A stretch of 64,000 nucleotides of DNA from assembly GCA_905221605.1 (NCBI GenBank), contig CAJNDS010001913.1:1-64000 (forward strand), written 5' to 3'. This document shows positions 40,090 to 55,000 of the stretch, piece by piece; within the stretch, counting starts at the first letter, position 1; each line of letters begins with the position of its first letter. The stretch comes from Symbiodinium natans. Its lineage: Eukaryota > Sar > Dinophyceae > Suessiales > Symbiodiniaceae. The position numbers and the translations under genes were made by a program. The notes under the pieces were generated by a model. The model did no database searches. It saw only the letters and a list, made by a program, of their open reading frames with translations, and was not told the DNA's origin.

Positions 40090-43000
40090 ATGACTCAGGA
40101 GCAGATGCACCAGCAACGCGAGATGGCGCAGTACATGGTCAACGTGGAAGAAGCGGCCCATGGTGAAGGAAACACGATAGCTCGAGAATACCAGCGACTT
40201 ACAGAGGAGCTGAACATTCGAGCACATGAAAATCTGAGAAGGCGAGCCGATCTACAACAAGCCGAAGTCATTGTGGCCCAGATGGAAGATCAGCTGCGAA
40301 CCTCCGAGTTTGCACATGAAGCATCCGAAAGACAGAAAAGTGAGATGCGAGAATATGCTCATCATGAGAGCGTGGCATTGCAGGATGAACGCGATCAGAC
40401 CAGGCTCTTGAACGTGAACATTCATGGCGTCATCGTTCAGTACCACGAAGAAGAAGAAAGAGCAGCTGCTTTGAGACAAGCTGTGCACGAAATGGAGCAG
40501 CGATTGGAAGGCCAACATGCTTCGTTGCCTAGCATCCATGAGGAGCTGCAAAGGGTACGAGCGGAATGCCAATCTCATGAGGACGTCAATCGACGACTGA
40601 CATCGGAATTGGATGCTGCGAGACAGGTTCAAACGTGCAACCGACCTACGTCAGCCGGAACGTCTGAGTGGGATAATGTTTCTTCAGTGCCTAGGGTAGG
40701 TGTGCATAATTCGCGTCCACAAAGCGTTCAATCCCGTTCAGGAATAACCCAAGCTTACAGCAGTCCGGAAGAAGTTGATCGTGATGTACCAATGTCATCT
40801 ACGACGGAATCGAGGTTCAAGACATGGGTCCAGAACACCATTCCCGGGGTGGGTTCGGCTTCGCCGGCTCATTCCCAGGGTGGAGATGCCTCAAAGGAGG
40901 GTTCGGGTCCCCCGGCTCTTCCCACGAGGCCATCGTTGTTCGGAGGACCACCCATTCCAGTGACAGAAAGCCGACCGACTTCTACAAGGACATCGTTGTT
41001 TGGTGGACCTCCCGTTCTCGTTCCAGAAGTACCATCAGTTCCCAACCTGGTTCCGGGAAGGATGTTCACGACAGGTTTGCTGGACTTGCCTCCTGGCTTG
41101 GCTACCAGACCACACACCTCACAGTTACTTGCTGATCCACCTACGGCGTCCACGTCCCACCAGTGTGTGCGGCAACCATCGCGTTCGCGGCATACGGGCG
41201 AGGTCACGCCTGGAATGGCTCCAGAAATTCCTCCGAATGCTCCCAATCATCCTCAAGATCCTCGCGCAAACGCTTCGACAACTGTTCAGCAAGAAGCTTT
41301 ACGCAGGCAAATGGATGATCTTCGGGAAGAAATGAGCAGAATGAGAGACACCGAAGCTCGTCTTCGTCGTGAACGAGATCAATGGCGTACAATTGCTGAG
41401 GAACAGGAGCAAGAGAATGAGGGTGAAGAGGGAGAGAACGAGGAGGAAGGCGAACCAGAGGAGGACGGAGACAAAACCGACCCTGGATCCTGGAAGCCAA
41501 TCAAGAAAGGAGGTGGAGGAGGTGATGGTGGTGGCGACCCAGATTCTTCTCCCCACGGTGGTGGTGGAGGAGGTGGCGGTGGATCTGGACCCGATGATGG
41601 ACCTGATTACACCGAAGGGCCAAAGATATCCCGAAGAGAAGCCGACAAGATCAACATTCCCGCGTTCCCCAAGGTCACTCACTTGGACGCTTGGCAGGCA
41701 GCAGTCACCACAAACGTCCTGGCCGCGTGTGCGGATACCAATCAGAGCGACTGGATAAAATGGCTGCAAGAATCTTTCAAGCCGATGCCGGATGTTGAAG
41801 GGCTCAACGATTCGGGACATGTCAAGTTCAGAAGCATCGACGTGAAGCTGGCAAGTGCGATGACTCTCATGTTACGGAATGCTGGAGATCAGGCAGCCGA
41901 TCTGTTCTTGGAAGTGAACCTCAAATCAAACGCGTACATTCGCGGGACCGAGTACAAGGTTCTGAAGGGACGACAGATCATTGCTATGATGATGGAAAGC
42001 TTTCGCACACGGGATCGTCTCGACATGGTTTACACGATCGACTACCTGACCAAACTGCAGTATCCTGGGGACAACAAGATTGCCGCATTCAAAGCAACGT
42101 GGCTAGAGATCATCTCTCGGATTCGACCTGAAGATGTACCTTCCACGAATGCCCTCCGCGACATCTTGTACCAGAAGATATCAGGATCCTCCGAGATGAA
42201 CATGGAGCTCAAGCTTTACTATGACATCAAGAGCTATGACGATCCAGAGAGATCACATGATATGCTGCTGAGGATCATGGACCGGGCGGTGCAGAGGAGA
42301 AGAGAGAAGAAGAACCTCAACGAGACACAACATGGTCTGAACCAGATGGTTGCTGGGAAGGACCTGCTTGCTGCACCAGCTAGGCCCGATCCCAAAGGGC
42401 CTCCCTCATCCGCGCCTGACAAGGACAAGAAGAAGAAGACGAATGAGAGAGGCAAGGACAAAGAAGCTGCGGATGCTGCGCCTGTACTCCCAAAGAGTAA
42501 AGCAAAGGCACACGAAAAGGACAAGAAGAAGGGGAAAGGTAAAGGCAAAGAACGATCCCGATCTCCTTCATCATCACGATCGCTGACCGACAAGGAAAAG
42601 GCGAAGATTCGTTGCAAATTTCACTTCGGAGGAGGATGCAATGCAGGAAAGAATTGCAAATGGAGTCACAAAGACACGGACAGAGGAAGGCCGTCTTCAC
42701 GAGATGATAAGAATCAGAGAGCGCGAAGCCCGTCATCAAAACCATCGGAACGACCTTGCTTTCAGTGGAGCAAGAACGGATCCTGCAGCCGAGAGAATTG
42801 CCCTTTCAAGCATGACCCGGCTAAGGCAGCGCCCGCAACCGGGGAAACCGACGCGAATGCGAAGGCAAAAGCAAAGGCGAAGGCGAAGGACAAGAAGAAG
42901 AAGAAGCCTGAACCTGCCGCACCCGCGATTGCGATTCGAGGTTTGCCTGCAGTACCTGTTCTTCGATCCCTGGGTGATGGTGATGGTGATTCTGACGATG

Positions 43001-46000
43001 AGTCAATCGATGGCGACGCGGCGTCAGATTGCTCCACCGACGATGAGATCGGATCTTATCACAGAGACGTCAAGGACCTCAAGGTTTCCTTTGAACAGGG
43101 AACGAAGTTCGCATCATCGAAGCCGAGGCGATCACACAAAGATAGAGGATTCGCCCCACGACTTTTTACAGAAGCGAACCTGAAGCACGAGAACCACATC
43201 TCGGAGGTCGAGTATGAGAAGCACAAAGCAAGAGCTAGGGCGCGACTGATGGAAGATATGTGTCTGGGCAAAGATGGAGGATGCATACCAGTTAGGGTTC
43301 CAGGAACCGAGAAGGTGATTGTGTTCAAGTTCGACAACAAGAAGGGGAAGTTCCAGGAAAGAGCCTTGGACATCGATGAGAGCCGCAAGGAGCTGATGAA
43401 GAACCCGAACATGTGCATGGTCCAACCAGAATTTATTCGCAGGAAGCTGAAATTCATCATGGACACGGGATGCGGACATGACCTTATCTCTCTAGAAAAG
43501 GTCGCCAAACACGGCATCGACACTGCGATGGATTGCGAATCTACATCGTTCCAGACGGCGAATGGTGTCACTATGACCAACCAGACGGCGGAATTCTTGA
43601 CGAAATCCTTCAAAGAGCCCATCAAAGCACATGTATTGGAGAATACACCTTCTGTGCTGTCAGTTGGGAAGAGATGCATGCTTCACGGCTACTCCTTTGT
43701 GTGGCCCGCGGGACGTCCACCATTTATGGTGAACGATGCTGGCAAGAGGATACAATTCTTCGTGCAAGGAGACATCCCCTATGTCAGAGTGGGAAGCAAA
43801 GGTGCCAAAGCCCATGAGGAACCCGAAGCGATGGAAATGTTCCGCTTGGTGCAGAAGTACAAGGACAAGGTGGACGATGATACCGACGACGATTCGACGT
43901 ATGTTGCGGTACCAGGTCTTGACGACATCGGCGAGGAGATCCCCGACGTAGCTTCCGAAGCTGACGAAGAAGAAGATGGCGAAGTGGTCGAAGGCGATGA
44001 AGTTCGTGAAGATGAACCACAAGCCGAACTTCCAGTTGAGGCTGAGGGCGACGCGCAGGAGATCGACGTGGAAGGTGACGAATCTGGTCCTGATAGGAGG
44101 GCGAAGGTCGGCACCCTGAAGGCCGAAGCGAACACCTTGGCTCATCTTTGTACCCATCGATTCCGGAATCCATATTGTGATGCGTGCGTGAGAGCAAAGA
44201 TGAAGCATTTCAGAACCCAAAAGGGAGCATTCAAACGAGAAGTCAATGAGTGGGGTGACTTGGTGACGTTCGACTTTGTGGATATGGGAAAAGCCACGGA
44301 TAAGGGGGTGGGTCTTGACGACGAGCTCCGTGAAATCCTGGTATTCCGTGACGTGGCCACGAAGGTGGTTGCAGCATATCCCACAATCTCCAGAGGAGAA
44401 GGAGAAGTTGTACGATGTATGAAGAGATTCATGGGAAAGAAGAAAGTGAGGCTGGCATATAGTGACTGCGCAGATGAGTTCATTGCGGCGATGAACAAGC
44501 TCAAAATTCCATTGGATCACTCGTTGCCAGGACGTCCTATGAACAACTCTCTGGCGGAAAGGACCAACCAGTTCGTCATCACTGCTACAGCCACGTCGTT
44601 GCTGCATGCAGGGCTACCTGCGAACTATTGGCCCTATGCTTTGAATTGCGTCACTCACAATCTCAACGCCGAGGATGTGGATGGTGAGTCGGCGTGGCAG
44701 AGAATGTCTGGGAAAGAATTCCCGGGAAAGCTGATTCCGTTTGGAGCAAAGGTCTACTTCAAACCGACCGAGACCCGTGAACCAACATATGGCGGAAAGT
44801 TTGACCCGAAAGGAATACCTGGCATTTTCGCAGGGTATGTCCTCAACGCGGGGCAAACATGGTCACGAAAGTATCGTGTGTGGGACATGAAGGAGTTCGC
44901 GAATGCCAACTTTGCGCATGATGCGAAAGTGCCTCGCAAGCTTCAAATTCCCTACATCACCGAACGGGTCATCATGCCGGATGAAATTGCCTTTCCGCTC
45001 AAGCTCGAGTACGAGAGAATGAACGGAACACTTGAAGGACTGAAAGAAGGAAAGGATCTAGGAGGAAAAGAAATCAAGGACAAGCCACCAGGAGGAGGTG
45101 ACGACGACGATGATGACGACAATGGCGATGATGGTGGTGACCTACCTGATCGCCAAGAACGCGTCAAAGCCATGGAGAAGGAAATGCTCGACTATGTCAT
45201 GGAGAACGATGACATTGTGCCTGATCTTTCAGAATTTCCAGATGATCAACCCGGTGAACCTCGCGATGGACCAGCCTTGGAATCTGAAGATGCCAAAGCC
45301 CTCAGATTGATTGGCGATTCCATTCTCGACAGTGCAGGAAGTGTGCCACAGAGCGAAGGAGTACCGGATGTTGCTTCGGATCCTCCGAGCAACAAAAGGG
45401 AAACTAAGCGTGGTGCTCCCCCCAAACCCGTTTCGGAACCTCCGGACGGAAAAGGGGAACCTGCATCGTCATCACGCGGTCCAACGGGGCGTGCTATTCC
45501 GGACATTGACGAGACCGACCCTGCATTCATCATCGCAAAGCTCAAGGAAGCTGGACTCATTGGACCGGAACCTGAGTTCTGGAAGTTCGGTACTCCCGGC
45601 GACGGTCGTGTCTACATCAATGACGACGGCGAACCTTGCAAGATCGACAAGCGGGGGGCTCCGTTCAAGATTGGGAGTGATGGTAGACGATTGCTACCCT
45701 CCACACGTCCGAAGGGCAAGTTCACTCCTGAAGAATGGCACAAGCTCGGAAGCGAAGGAAGGAAGATCGAACTTAAGAAGATCAAGAAGGTCGAAGAGAA
45801 GGAGGCCAAGAAGGCTCGCAAGAAGGAGGCCAAGGAGAAGAAGAAAGGCAAAGAGCATAAAGACGCACTCGTTGCATCGTTGGAGGCATTACTTCCCAAG
45901 GTCGTACCTGCGGAGAAGATCGATTTGGACTTCAGGGCGGGGACGACTACTGGATGGACATGGTGCGAGGAACAGGTGACGCAGATTGCCACAGAAATGT

Positions 46001-49000
46001 TTCTGGACGATGTGCTGCCTGCTCTTCCAAGTGAATTGGCAGAGTTCGGATTGAGAGCTCCTCGCATGCCATGTGTGTCATCAACCAAAGAAAAACACAG
46101 AGAGAAGCTTGCATGTGCAGCGCCGTGCTTCAACGCCATGGTTACACGTCCAGTCAACCGCAAGGAGATGTACGAGAATCCCAAAGCCATGGAGGCGTTC
46201 ATGAAAGAATGGAAAGGCTTGTGGGATCAGGAAGTCTTCGACTTTAGCCAAGTGCGGGAGTACGACGACGTGGTCAGAGAAGCGAAGAAGTCCAACGCGA
46301 AGGTGCACATGGCAAGAGTGCATGGTCTCATCTATGAGAAGAACTATCAACTCAAAGAAGGGGACCCTGCCAGGAAGTTCAAAGGAAGAGGTGTGCTGCT
46401 TGGAGATCAAGTCAAAGATCAGAATATGGAGGCGGCGCTGTTCCAGGACCTCGGAAACTCTCCGGCAACCTTTGATGCGTCTCGGTGGGCCGACTTCTAC
46501 GGGTGCCTACCCGGGAACGACGTTCAGATGGCGGATGCTATCCAGGCCTACATTCAGGCTAAGTTGACGGGGACTCCGTGCTGGGTTGAACTTCCAGACG
46601 AGGCTTGGCATCCTTCGGTGAACCGGAGGAAATTTCGCAGACCAGTTTGCAGGCTCGTGAAAGCACTCTATGGGCATCCGGACGCTGGTACAATGTGGGA
46701 ACAACATTGTCACACCGCAGTCCAGAAGATGGGTTTTGCACCAGTTGGTGAGGAATGGCCATCTCTTTACTTCCATGCAGGAATGAAGCTCCTATTGGTC
46801 ATCTACGTCGACGACCTGAAGCTCGCCGGTCCGGCGGAGAACCTCCCGAAGGGGTGGAACATGCTTCGCAAGGAACTTCGTCTTGAGGAGGAAACTCCGC
46901 TTGGTTTGTATTTGGGATGTCGAATCTCAAAGGGAGAAGCCAAACTTCACGACAACACCAAGGTGCGAACTGTCACTTATGACATGGAAACCTATCTCGA
47001 AATGACAGTGCAGAAGTACTGTGAAACCACGGGATTTCCTGTGGACAAATTCAAGAAGGTACCATCTCCCAGTCCAGTTGAAGAAACCAAAAATCACCCG
47101 GCTAGGGCACCGTGTCATCCAGGTGCTGCAAGCCATCGGTGTCAATGGTGTGGACATACAATGCCTGTCGATAAGGGCGGACGGCTTCTACCTCCACCAC
47201 CGGTTCCCAAGGGCCCACAGGAAACGGAACTCGATGAGGCAGACAGGGGTACTCTTGCCCCGCATGCGGCGAGCATCCTCATGAAGTTGCTCTATGCTGC
47301 AAGAATTTGCAGGTTTGATTTGCTGCGAAGCATAAACAACCTTGCGCGACGCATTACAAAGTGGTCCAAGAAGGAGGATGCGGCTCTGCATCATTTGATG
47401 TGCTACGTCCATCAGTCCAAAGGTCATAAGATGATCGGATGGGTCGGCGATTCCATGGATGCTACTTCCATAGGGTTGTATGCGGATGCGGATTACGCTG
47501 GTTGTGGCGAGAGTTTGCGTTCTACTTCGGGGGCTCACATGCATATTCAGGGACCGCATACACGGTTCCCGTTGGCAGGTGTCAGTAAGCGACAGGGTTG
47601 CGCCAGCCACTCTACTCCCGAAGCGGAAATTGTGGCTGCGGACTATGCGATGTCGCGTATTGGCATTCCGGCCATCACATTGTGGCGTTTGATTGGGGGC
47701 AAAGATCCTAGTTTCGTGTTCTACGATGACAATCAAACGATGATCGGCGTGGTCCGCACAGGCAAGAACCCGACGATGCGCCATTTGGAACGCTCACACG
47801 GGATCTGCATTGCGTGGATGCACGAGGTGTTCCAGGAGGGGTACGTGTCTCTGGCTTACGAGGTCACCGCCAAAATGGCGGCCGATATCCATACGAAGGC
47901 CTTTAAAGACCACGTCTCCTGGGCTCACGCGTGTCAGCTAATTAACATCATGCCTCCCACGATGCTTTCGAGTGTTGAGGTCATGGACATGATGAAGGCT
48001 ACACACCAACAATCGGCTGATGAGAAAGGTCATCAGCACTACTCGTTTAAGAACGAGGTTCCCTGTTTTCCTTACACGCAAACACCTATCTTGCCCCAGG
48101 AGCTGTATAGGGCCGGTTTGTCCAGTAAGGAGGGTGTCCAGGAAACGGACAGTACTAATCCGATCTTGGTGGTGAAGTTCCCGCGCATGCTCCGCGGCGT
48201 CCCCAGTGCATTGCGGCCGGGGAAGTATTTGCGGTCCACGTGGATTCTGCGTGAAGGGCAATGGCATCGTATTGAGGATGAGGTCCCTATCCCGTCGGAA
48301 CCTCAGAAATTCGATCGGTATGTCGAGCGCGCTGTGTTTCAATATCACTTCCAACGGGGCTCGGCGGCGACGACGCGTGTGCACCGCACCGCGTCGCCTG
48401 CCGTGTCTGCGTCCCCGCTGCCCGACTGTTCGCGCTGTCGCGTTCGCGATTCGCCCGCGCTCTGTAGGCAAGTGTGCGACTTGGTGGTCCGCGCCGCCCA
48501 TGGGGGGTATGGGGGTGTTTTTCGCGCTGGGTCTGAAGGCATGGGGGGTGATATCAACGAAATTCCTGCGCTCGAATCTACCGTCGTCGCTGTTGCGCGC
48601 GCCGCAAAAGAAGCAGATTTTCCTCAATCTACATTCGTGCCCGAATTCATCGAGGTGACTCGTGCTGGGACTGGTAATCATGAAGTTGTTTTCCAAGACA
48701 AACACGGGAAAGAGATGTTCAAGGCTCGGAGTGACTCGCTTAGCGGGGCTACAGGATTTTCCATGACGATTAAAGCTTCGGATGTCGAAAACAGTAGCCC
48801 TCGCGTGTGGTTGCTCGTAGGTCTGGAAGAGGATAACTGGTGGCAAACGTATGCACCGCCGGACGTCAACATCGTCTGCGTGCCGGAAGCGGATGCACGC
48901 GGCGCCTACCAGTACTGCAAAGACATCATTAAATGGTCGTTCAAGGATCTTCGGAACGTTCTGTTCATAGGAGCAGGGGCGCTGAATCGAGCTTCATGGC

Positions 49001-52000
49001 TTGATGTTGATCCTAGAGAACGCTTTTATGAGGACCGAGGCGTCGTAGATTACCCCTGGGGGGAGGTCATTGATTTAGTCTTTGAGGCCCGGAAGAAAGG
49101 GGCGACTACTATCGTCGAGGTTCCTGACAGGCCGAAGTTTCGAAAGTCGGCACAGTACAAGAACATAGTTGACTGCATGAAGTGGGAGAGATTCACACTT
49201 GCTGATTGCTGCCACGGTCGGAGGATCTGCGTTCCACAGGGAAGCGGGGCCCCGAACATCATGTATGTCAACGAAGCTACTGAGTTTCTCATTCATGGAC
49301 TCAAAGCCCCTGAAAACATGAAGGGTGTGTGCGGCATGCAACATCATCATGCATCACGTGAAGCTGTCGAGACTCACGGGGATGGGTGTGGAAAGAGAAC
49401 CAGTAAAGTGTCACGCCTCTTGTTGAAAATGCTTTCTGAACGGGACGCCAAGGTTGGGGACCCCAAGGCCTGCAGTTCTGTTGAGAAGTTACCGTCGGGT
49501 AAGGACAGGATGATCATTGAATTCTGTTGCTCTAAGGACAGTAGCTTGGGTAAATCCTCGAGTGCTACGAGGGGAGCTCACGTCATGCGCGTGCATGAAG
49601 CTCTCCAAGCCCAAACCAAGGCATGTGAAAGCAATATCCTCAAGGAGGCGGAACGATTCCGAAAATCCAATCCCAAATGTCCGATTCTTGTTTTCGCTTC
49701 TCTTCCGTGCACTGGGGGGTCCAATTGGATCAAGGTGAACGAAGTGGGGGGTGAAACTGAAAAGGGAAAGGAGCATCGGAAGAAATTTAGGGACTTACTC
49801 AAAGCTCTCAAACGCCTTTTGCGAAAGCTGGCGGTATTTTCCCCCAAACTTGCTTTTGAGTTGCCGAAAACCTGTTTGTATTGGAGTTGGCCCGAAGTTC
49901 AAGCCCTAATAAAGCAGCATTCATTGCGTGTTGCACGAATTGACGGTTGCATGATGGGTGTTGTTGACAAAGACGGCATTCCTTTACTCAAAGCGTGGTG
50001 TATAGCTACGAATGTGTCAAGCATGTTGAACCTCAAAGGGGTCACGTGTGACAACACACATGAACATGGCACACCAAGAGGTCAGGCACTCAAGGAGGCA
50101 GGAAACTACACACCACACATGGCAAAGCTGTTGCACAACGCATGGCGTGATGAAGCTCGCAATATCCGCAGGGGCTCTGCTCAGAGTGTTCATGTGGCAG
50201 CTTCATGTGTACTTGTTCATGTCAGTTTGTGTGGCAGTAACAATCAGGTGCAACGTGAGTTCCAAGGTACTTGCATAATTGTTTGTCCTACACCAGGAAT
50301 AGGGTTCGGATCCTCCGACCCTAATCCAAAGTGCAGTGAGGGGTTCGGCTCCGCCGGCTCGGATCTGCATCTGGGGAAGGGATTCGGCTCCGCCGGTCCT
50401 AGAACCAGCATGGACGGACAACAGCAGAGGCCCATCCCTCCGCATGTTCCATGGTCGCGACCTCAAGACCTCTTTTCCCTGCCGTACCAGAGATCGGGCA
50501 TCAACATCCCCGTTGGCAATGGGATGACTGCTTTGCGCACGACATGTCATGCGCTGCGATCATTGAGAGGGCAACCTCTTCCTGGACGATTGGAGCAAGG
50601 CATGGTCGCCACGAATGCGAACATTGCTGCGTGGGTGGAATTTGGAGTGCCAGCTATCCTTTTGGCGGCAGTTGCGGCACCATCCAGCCCATATGGTTTT
50701 CCTGAAGTCAGAGTTCGGGAGCTGTTTCGAGGTGTGGTGGAAAGCCTGTTGCCAGCAAGGAGTGCGGAGAGCTACAAGACAGTCCTTAGCCATGTCACAA
50801 CGTTTATCAAGGTCGTCAAGACTGCGAGAAGCACTGATTCGACTCGACAGGTGCTGCAGGAGCTTCTGGACCACGTCATTGAGATTGACCTCTTCAAGAA
50901 CATTGACATGTTCGTCGACGTTTTGGTTCAAGATGCTGAACAAGGGCGTTTGGATCCTCAATATCCATGTTTGACGGTGGTGACTATGGACGGATATCTT
51001 GATCCGAATGTCATTTGCAGAACAGTCGTTACCAAGAGTCCGTGGATCTATGTGACCAGGTACAACGACTGGATGCGGCTTAATTCCTACTTTCGCGAGA
51101 ACCTCCCCAACCGTCGTGAAGGGCTACCATGCATGCTTCTCACCCAGGACTTCTGGGATTTGCTGGATCTGATATGGTCAATGGCGAAGCAAGTGGGTTA
51201 CTGCTTGAGGAGCCACAATCAGGTCGCCGAGCACACGCAGATGAATGTGTGGGATCTGATCGAGATCGTGGTCGACCCCCCGGAGAACGTGTCCGCGGCG
51301 GTCGCTCATGCAGTCAACAGCCTCCAAGGGTTGTCGGTCGCCACGCATACAGCCCACGAATACCTCAACGACAGTCGGACGGTGTGGCCATCGGAACCAT
51401 CGAGAACGACCGGAGCCGAGCTCAGGGAGTCGTTGGTGAATGCGACAACTGTCGTCATGGCCCCGCCACCAACCGGTCTCGGGTTACCAGCTTCCTTTTC
51501 ACACAGCTCGTGGAACCAGCTGGCTGCCGAGCAGAACGTCTTGAGGGCGGTCCACGACATGTACAGGACTCACAGGTCTTGGATGTCCGAGATCACGAAC
51601 CTGCGAGCCGAGTGTTACTCAGAAGGACGTGAACAGCCGCCGTACCTGAAGCCCGATCCAACAGGCACGGTGTTTCCTCCGGCATTGAATTCGCACCCGC
51701 CTTGGGTGAATGTTCAACGTCAACATCCCGCAGGGCCTGCATCCCCATCCGTTCCGGAAGGGCCGGCTCCTTTCGTGGAGGAGGATCATCCTGCCAACAG
51801 ATCGACGTCTACGCCATCACCAAGACAGGCAACGGGCGCATCCTTTGCCGAAGCAAGAGGTGAATCCGCCAAGAGGCAGCGGGGACCGGAGGATGTCCGC
51901 TCCGCGGCATCCCAACCGGGAACCGCGGCCAGCTCTTCCGATCCTCGGGGAGCTGAGCCAACTGCCCAACCAGAAGGTGAACCCGATGAAGTTCGCTGGT

Positions 52001-55000
52001 ACCTGGATCCTACTCCCGATGGGTACATGGAGAAGTTCGTCAAGTTCCAATCCAGACATCGCGTGCAGCTGGGTACAACCATCATCGTTCACAAAGATGA
52101 TCCTACAGATGTCCTGCCCGCACGTGATCAGACACCCAAGATCAACGGGAAATTTGGAACCAGCAGCGAGCAAGTTTACCTTCGGCGCGTCACCACACAC
52201 CTTGCCAAGCTCTACGGGATGAGCCAGTCGAATCGCGCAGGTGCGTTTCACATGGCAACATTCATGAAGAAAGGGGATGTGGAGTGGCTACGACTTTACA
52301 AGGTGCTGTACGAGAAGGTTTTCTTGTGCACAATTCGTCAGCTACCAACTCCTGGCACAATGTTTGCGGCGGTCATGCAATCCACGGCTACGGGAGAGCT
52401 GGGAATTTTCCACTTCAACAGCAGCCCGGAGCAGCGAGCCTTGTTGACGGCTGGACTGAGAAAGTTCAGCGCTTCCATTCGTCAGGCAAGTACCCCCGAT
52501 GTCACAGCGGTGCGATCCAGCAAAACGATCATCCTGGCTGACTTCGAGGTGTGGACGAAAACCAAGAACCGCTTGACCTACACGATGGCCAGCAAGCTCC
52601 AAGAAAAGGGATGGTATGATGCTCATTCGTATTGCCAGACAGTTGATGAAAGCCTCGATCCACTCCTACCTGAAGGATTCCAAGTCGTTGCCACCAAAGC
52701 CAGAGATGCAGTCCGAGAGTGGAGAGGTCCCGGGCAGAGCATCGACGTCACCGCGCACGTCTACTTGTCGTTCAGAGCCATCAATGATCTCCTGGTTTGG
52801 GAGCATGGCAATGCGACTCCCGAGAACATGCGAAAGTGGTTCGTCGATCCAATCATGGACTTGTCAGACCTTCTGCAACGTGCCGTGATTGTGACCCTCA
52901 ACGACGATCCCCGTTTCATCGGGAAGGACGTTGGTGCAGCGATGCCATGGGCTGCCATTGATTGGATCGCAGTGGAGCTCCGAGCAAGAGGATGCATTGT
53001 TTTCACGTCATCACTGCTGTGGGCTCGAATTGCTGTGACTCTCCACAAGGGCAGCGACAATTTCCGGATCAATCCAGAGGAGATGCATTTGGCGGTGACG
53101 GCATTCGACAAACATTTGCTGCAAGAAAAGATCATCACGCTTTGCATGGCACCCCCAGAGAGCATGGGCGATTGCGAACCTCACTTGGACTCCGTGAACA
53201 TGGAGACTGCGGATGCGAAGGCGGTCTTTGCACCGTCGAGCAGCGACGACGTTCGGACCGCGTCGGCCAATGATGACACGCAAGAACGACATCAACGGGT
53301 CGTGGAGAGGGCATCGGAGCTTGAGGGCATCCGCGGAGGCGTGGACATGACTTGGGTGGATGCGGACATCGCCATGGTCAGCCCAGAACCGTTCTATGAC
53401 GGAGAAACCTACTGGATTGACATCGAGGGCCTCATCAGCAAGCATCCCACTGCCCCGAGTGGCCAATTTCATGTGTGTCAGGCATGCGTCGACGAGTTCA
53501 ACACGCTGAAGGGCTCCTTCCAAGGCGAGTTCGGACCAATCCAATCTCCAGCGTATTGTCCCTTCTGTTCGCTCAAAGCAATGTGGGACAAGGACTATGG
53601 CGTCAACAAATGGGAGGAGGTTCGGAAGTCAGAACGCCATGCTGCAGGGTGCGCCATGTTTGCTCAGAAACATGACTTTGTGTACCAGGATGGATCCCCA
53701 GTGATTCCCAAGGAGGATCTCAAATCGTACATCTTTGCATGCTCGAAGGTCGCGTACACCAACTATGGCAAAATCGTCTCGTCCTCGGCTGGGTTGCGCT
53801 TGAACACCAAACAAGCCAGCGAATACACCAGATGGGCTAAGGGGAGACGGTTGTCGTGGGACTTCGGGTACACGGTGGACGGCATGGCCTGCCTCTTGCC
53901 CTTGTACGACGCAGGCAACGCAGCCTATGCAGGCTTCCTCCATAGCATCTTCGATCAGGACGAGGTCAAAGGCATGTACAATGGCAATGCCGACCCGGCC
54001 GCCGAGCTCATGGGAGATACCCTGGAGGTTGCGCTCGGCATCCTGACAATTGCATGCAGGTACCCTTCGGCATTCGAAGCCTGGGGATCGTACGAAGATC
54101 ATCTCGCTTGTCTTCGAGGAATCGAGCGGTCCTTCTATCGGTTTGCTGCAGCGGAGGCGGTGCGAATTACTGCCGTGGAGAATCGAAAACGTCGTCCTCC
54201 CCGGGCAAATGATGCAGAGACGATTCAGCAGATCATGGAGTACGAGAACACTTTACTCCAAGGAGAATGGCATGCGGTCCTTGTCGATCGAGTCCTGCCA
54301 ATTGAGGTACCAGTTCTCGGAACCCTTTCTCCGGAAGATCAACGACCTGAAGAATTCTCAGCAGCGCCCGTCCCCAGTGCAGAACCTCGTGGTGGAGAAC
54401 CAGAAGGTGAAGATCAAGCTCATGAAGGGGAAGCGCTCGGATCCTCCGGCGTGGAACCTGAGGGGCAGGAAGATGATGATATGGGCGTGCCCGAGGCAAG
54501 CTCTATCCCCACCATGCAAGAACCGAACGAGACCGAGCTGGGTGAGATATCACGTCCTTGTGAAGGTTACGTCCGAGCACTCAATGCTCTACGCATAACC
54601 GCTGGTATGCAGCCACCCAGCATGTGCCTTGCTTGCGGCAACTATGGCCACAACACCCGAAATTGCGAAGCAAATGGGGGGTACAACGCTCTGGTGGTGA
54701 ACGAAGCATTCAGCATCATTGGGAAAAGCCTGGCTAAGATGCACAAGTCAAGCAGTACGCCGCCAACAGAGATCTTCCAGAGATGGGCAGAGAAGAATTT
54801 GCGAGATGCCGCTCGCGCTCCGCAAGTACCAGGAACCGCTTCGGATACTCCGGGTGGGGATGGGGAAAGCGTTGAGCCTGGAGCTGCAGCGTCTTCGGAG
54901 GATTCCAGAGACCCGCTGCCAAGACGGCGTCAAGCATCAATCTCAGTTGAGGATCCTACAGTGGTCGTGATCGAAGTCGATGAAGAACCAGAAGAAACTG

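Noticed and set aside
43660-44607. 315-aa and other long minus-strand frames within the retrotransposon
   Set aside because: They are antisense shadows of the integrase and protease regions of the main ORF.
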